A stretch of 32,489 nt of DNA from Cyanobium sp. Its GTDB lineage: Bacteria; Cyanobacteriota; Cyanobacteriia; PCC-6307; Cyanobiaceae. The stretch is taken from positions 1-32,489 of the forward strand of contig BJHE01000024.1 in NCBI GenBank assembly GCA_014191755.1. Direction: 5' to 3'. The notes under the pieces were generated by a model. It saw nothing but the letters and a program-made list of their open reading frames with translations. It was not told the DNA's origin and searched no databases. The translations under genes and the position numbers were made by a program. The stretch's first letter is position 1. Every line of letters begins with the position of its first letter. This document shows positions 30,645 through 32,489 of this stretch, in pieces.

Positions 30645-31216
30645 CAGAACTTGAGCACCCTGGTGGGCTGCAGGATGAAGCCCGCCTCACCGGCCTTGAG
30701 CTTGTAGCAGATCTGCCGTTGGCCGCCTGTGGCTTTGGCGTTGCTGTCGCCCGGCTTGTAGATCGGGAAGCGCCGCACCAGGCAGCTCTCCACCACCTGG
30801 AACTGGTCGTGGCCCTGGTAGCCCTGGGCGTTAGCGCCCGTGAGTTCCGGCAGGGTGATCGGGGAGAGTTCAGCGCCCTTCATCACGGCGTAGCCCACCA
30901 CGTCGCCGTAGCTGCCGCTGCCGGCACCCTGCACGAACACGTAGATCTCGGGCATGCCGTTGCTGTTGAGATCGGCCACCTCGGCACCCACCACCTGGCC
31001 ATTCACCGTTTGGCGGATCGGCTTAATCATGGGCTTGGCGCCCGTGGTGGTGATCGTGAGCTGCTGCTGGGAGCCCTCACCACTGCTGTGCACCTGGAAG
31101 CTGATGCCTTGGAGCTCAAGGGTTTTGTTGAAGGCGGCGCCAGCCCAGGCGCTGCCGGGGAGGGCGGGGGCCAGGAGCAGGGCGGCGGCGGTGAGCTGGG
31201 GGAGAAGGCGCTTCAA
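30644..31216 (-). CDS. PliI-family I-type lysozyme inhibitor, copy 2
   Basis: From a TTG at 31216 this encodes 190 residues, closely similar along its length to copy 1 (24998-25570), including the same TTG start. The signal peptide is MKRLLPQLTAAALLLAPALP with cleavage near AWA. The mature part has QGISFQVHSSGEGS, VADLNSNGMPEIYVFVQGAG, SGSYGDVVGYAVM, GYQGHDQFQVVESCLVRRFP and TGGQRQICYKL. PliI proteins bind and block I-type lysozymes, muramidases of invertebrates. The frame is open to 31498, but the signal peptide fixes the start. It overlaps the following exported gene (TGATG). Confidence 0.8.
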   Translation of the reverse strand: MKRLLPQLTAAALLLAPALPGSAWAGAAFNKTLELQGISFQVHSSGEGSQQQLTITTTGAKPMIKPIRQTVNGQVVGAEVADLNSNGMPEIYVFVQGAGSGSYGDVVGYAVMKGAELSPITLPELTGANAQGYQGHDQFQVVESCLVRRFPIYKPGDSNAKATGGQRQICYKLKAGEAGFILQPTRVLKF

Positions 31217-31261
31217 GGGGATAAGAGACCAGGAAATGAATCCTTGATTAGCTTGCTTCCG

Positions 31262-31318
31262 ATCACCGCTGCAGGGCAAGTGTGAATCTGCCCGTAGGAG
31301 GTGGTGATGACTACCACC
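31262..31318 (-). promoter_or_regulatory. Leader region of PliI copy 2 with alternative stem-loops
   Basis: Read on the minus strand, GGTGGT (revcomp of 31313-31318) can pair with ACCACC (revcomp of 31300-31305) over a 7-base loop. The segment 31303-31308 can instead pair with 31262-31267 (ATCACC/GGTGAT), which encloses a GGGCA/TGCCC stem. The two folds share bases and exclude each other. The element ends about 45 bases before the TTG start. A leader role is speculative. Confidence 0.3.
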
Positions 31319-31358
31319 CCCCAGGGTGATCGCAGCCTTGACGGTTCGATTCTGTCCC

Positions 31359-32207
31359 CTACGGACGAGTCGCGATGCAGCGACGAAGGCGACGGCTCCA
31401 GGCCAGGCCCGCACCCACGCCCAAAATCGGCAGAGGACCCGGCGCACCGGGTGGCACATAGGCGAGGCTGAGGAAACGCCCAGATGCCACCGTGCCATTG
31501 GGCCCTTCTATCATGACGGGATCCCGCAACGCCATAATGTTGGGTTTCCGGTAGCTCTGGAATTCGCTGAGCGTCTCTGGGCCGTGCAGAAACAAATCAG
31601 CAAACGAAAAAGGATCTCCGGAAGCGCTCGTGTCCAGCAGGAGCTGGCGGAAAGCATAAATGGGGTCGTAGAAGTTGCTGTTATAAAGATTAAACCAAAC
31701 ACTACTCACTGGCGAGCCCACGGTGAGATCGCGGGCATGGAGAGTGATGTGCTCACCGATGCACAGATACACGTCGCACGGGGAGGCCTGGGGATCAGGC
31801 GGCTGATTAGCATCCACTATCCGGGCATAATATGAATTGGAGTCAAAGTTGAGACCCGAAAGATCAAGTGTGCCAACACTAGATGGATCAAGAGTCAGCC
31901 GTAGCGAGCTGATGGGATTATTAAAGCTTGCCATCGTGGTCAAGCCACGAACGCCATTAGCGTTGTAAAGATCATTCTCAAAAACAGTATTGTCAGTATC
32001 GAGATCAGCACCATTCAAGGTAAAATCCACGAAATACCGGCTGTGCTTCGGTGCCCCAGGGATGCTGCTGCCGTAATCAAGGTCGATCAGTCCGTGATAC
32101 TGATAGGTAGCGGCTTGGGCCGACTGGTTCACGCCAATCAAAAGGGCAACAAGAGTCAGCGTCTTCGACGAAAATCTGGATAGCACGCAAAAAAATTTCT
32201 GTGTCAT
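31359..32207 (-). CDS. Exported protein with PGPLP-type sorting tail
   Basis: From Met 32207 (MTQKFFCVLS) the product has about 282 residues; Met 32237 is also in frame. After the signal peptide (LTLVALLIGVNQSAQA) comes a beta-rich body with YHGLIDLDYGSSIPG and LRLTLDPSSVGTLDLSGLNF. It ends GAPGPLPILGVGAGLAWSRR followed by LRRCIATRP. That tail (proline motif, hydrophobic stretch, Arg cluster) is a cyanobacterial variant of PEP-CTERM, which an exosortase would cut and attach or release. The same tail ends the beta-helix gene at 25683, so the same sorting system is expected. No exosortase gene is in the window. Confidence 0.75.
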   Translation of the reverse strand: MTQKFFCVLSRFSSKTLTLVALLIGVNQSAQAATYQYHGLIDLDYGSSIPGAPKHSRYFVDFTLNGADLDTDNTVFENDLYNANGVRGLTTMASFNNPISSLRLTLDPSSVGTLDLSGLNFDSNSYYARIVDANQPPDPQASPCDVYLCIGEHITLHARDLTVGSPVSSVWFNLYNSNFYDPIYAFRQLLLDTSASGDPFSFADLFLHGPETLSEFQSYRKPNIMALRDPVMIEGPNGTVASGRFLSLAYVPPGAPGPLPILGVGAGLAWSRRLRRCIATRP

Positions 32208-32367
32208 CAGTGAGACTGAACGGACTGAAGTGGTCATGACATGTTTTTTGCGGGATCATACAACTCGATCTGCAGCAATCGCAACCTGCCCGGCCTTTTG
32301 TTCCATCAGCATCTTCAGGCAACCTGCGTTTTGATGACATCGATGGCTCAGCCATAACTTGACTTGA

Positions 32368-32489
32368 TTAGGTAGCAAGCTCCGCACCCCTCAGGATGCG
32401 CTCGGGCCTTGCGTTGCAGTTGCAGGTGGCCCGTAGGATTCTCCCAGTCATCTCTTCCAGGTGAAAGCGGCGATTGAAGCGATAACAGA
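32368..32489 (-). mobile_element. IS1595-like transposase, C-terminal end (partial)
   Basis: The 39 codons at the window edge read CYRFNRRFHLEEMTGRILRA, then TCNCNARPERILRGAELAT and stop. YRFNRRF is a hallmark near the C-terminus of IS1595/ISXO2-type transposases. The gene starts beyond the window. A possible terminal repeat, GGCTCAGCCATAACTTGAC at 32344-32362, lies just past the stop; it cannot be confirmed without the other end. The remaining bases back to 32238 show nothing else. Confidence 0.65.

Overview
The window looks like a piece of a GC-rich chromosome from a picocyanobacterium of the Synechococcus/Cyanobium type. This rests on protein recognition only: the end of an ATP synthase gamma subunit, a plant-type [2Fe-2S] ferredoxin, a DUF3326 protein, a GlgX debranching enzyme, a Synechocystis Sll0783-Sll0787-like gene block and PEP-CTERM-like sorting tails. 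No rRNA, tRNA or CRISPR array was recognised.

Layout. 1-2050: end of atpG (ATP synthase gamma) with a terminator, a secreted hypothetical, a TIGR02466-type 2OG-Fe(II) oxygenase and a decayed Uma2 endonuclease. 2170-5373: a LuxR-type regulator beside four small exported proteins, two pilin-like and one possibly chaperone-like. 5494-6674: toxin-antitoxin remnants, namely a vapBC-like pair whose toxin appears to have lost its last nine residues to a stop codon, and an MNT-type antitoxin beside a 23-residue stub of its HEPN toxin. 6751-14171: mostly housekeeping genes (ferredoxin, DUF3326, GDT1/UPF0016 transporter, YdcF-like protein, GluQRS, HU, a degenerate MBL protein) with several small conserved-looking genes. 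14299-22365: glgX followed by a complete Nit1 cluster (MSMEG_0570-type protein, AIR-synthase-like, GNAT, radical SAM, nitrilase and Sll0783-type protein on the minus strand, with the flavoprotein divergent). 22388-32489: an accessory region of exported proteins: two PliI-type and one LprI-type putative lysozyme inhibitor, a three-member Cys-containing secreted family of unknown function, two proteins with PGPLP-type sorting tails (one broken by a 7-bp duplication and a T7 tract), an AAA ATPase, GlsB and CsbD stress proteins, and at the edge the tail of an IS1595-like transposase.

How the genes fit together. The Nit1 block is a single enzyme system: overlaps or very short gaps join the nitrilase, radical SAM, GNAT and AIR-like genes, and the flavoprotein is read from the shared upstream region, which holds a near-match to an NtcA box. 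Its last gene overlaps the end of glgX, so nitrogen-starvation and glycogen genes are physically linked. The most unusual region is 23-32 kb. Two paralogous PliI proteins and an LprI-like protein are exported inhibitors by family, and they sit among exported proteins of unknown function, one translationally coupled to a PliI gene. This suggests an envelope-protection island against animal or phage muramidases, with the unknown exported families as candidate new members. That role is inference from family membership and neighbourhood.
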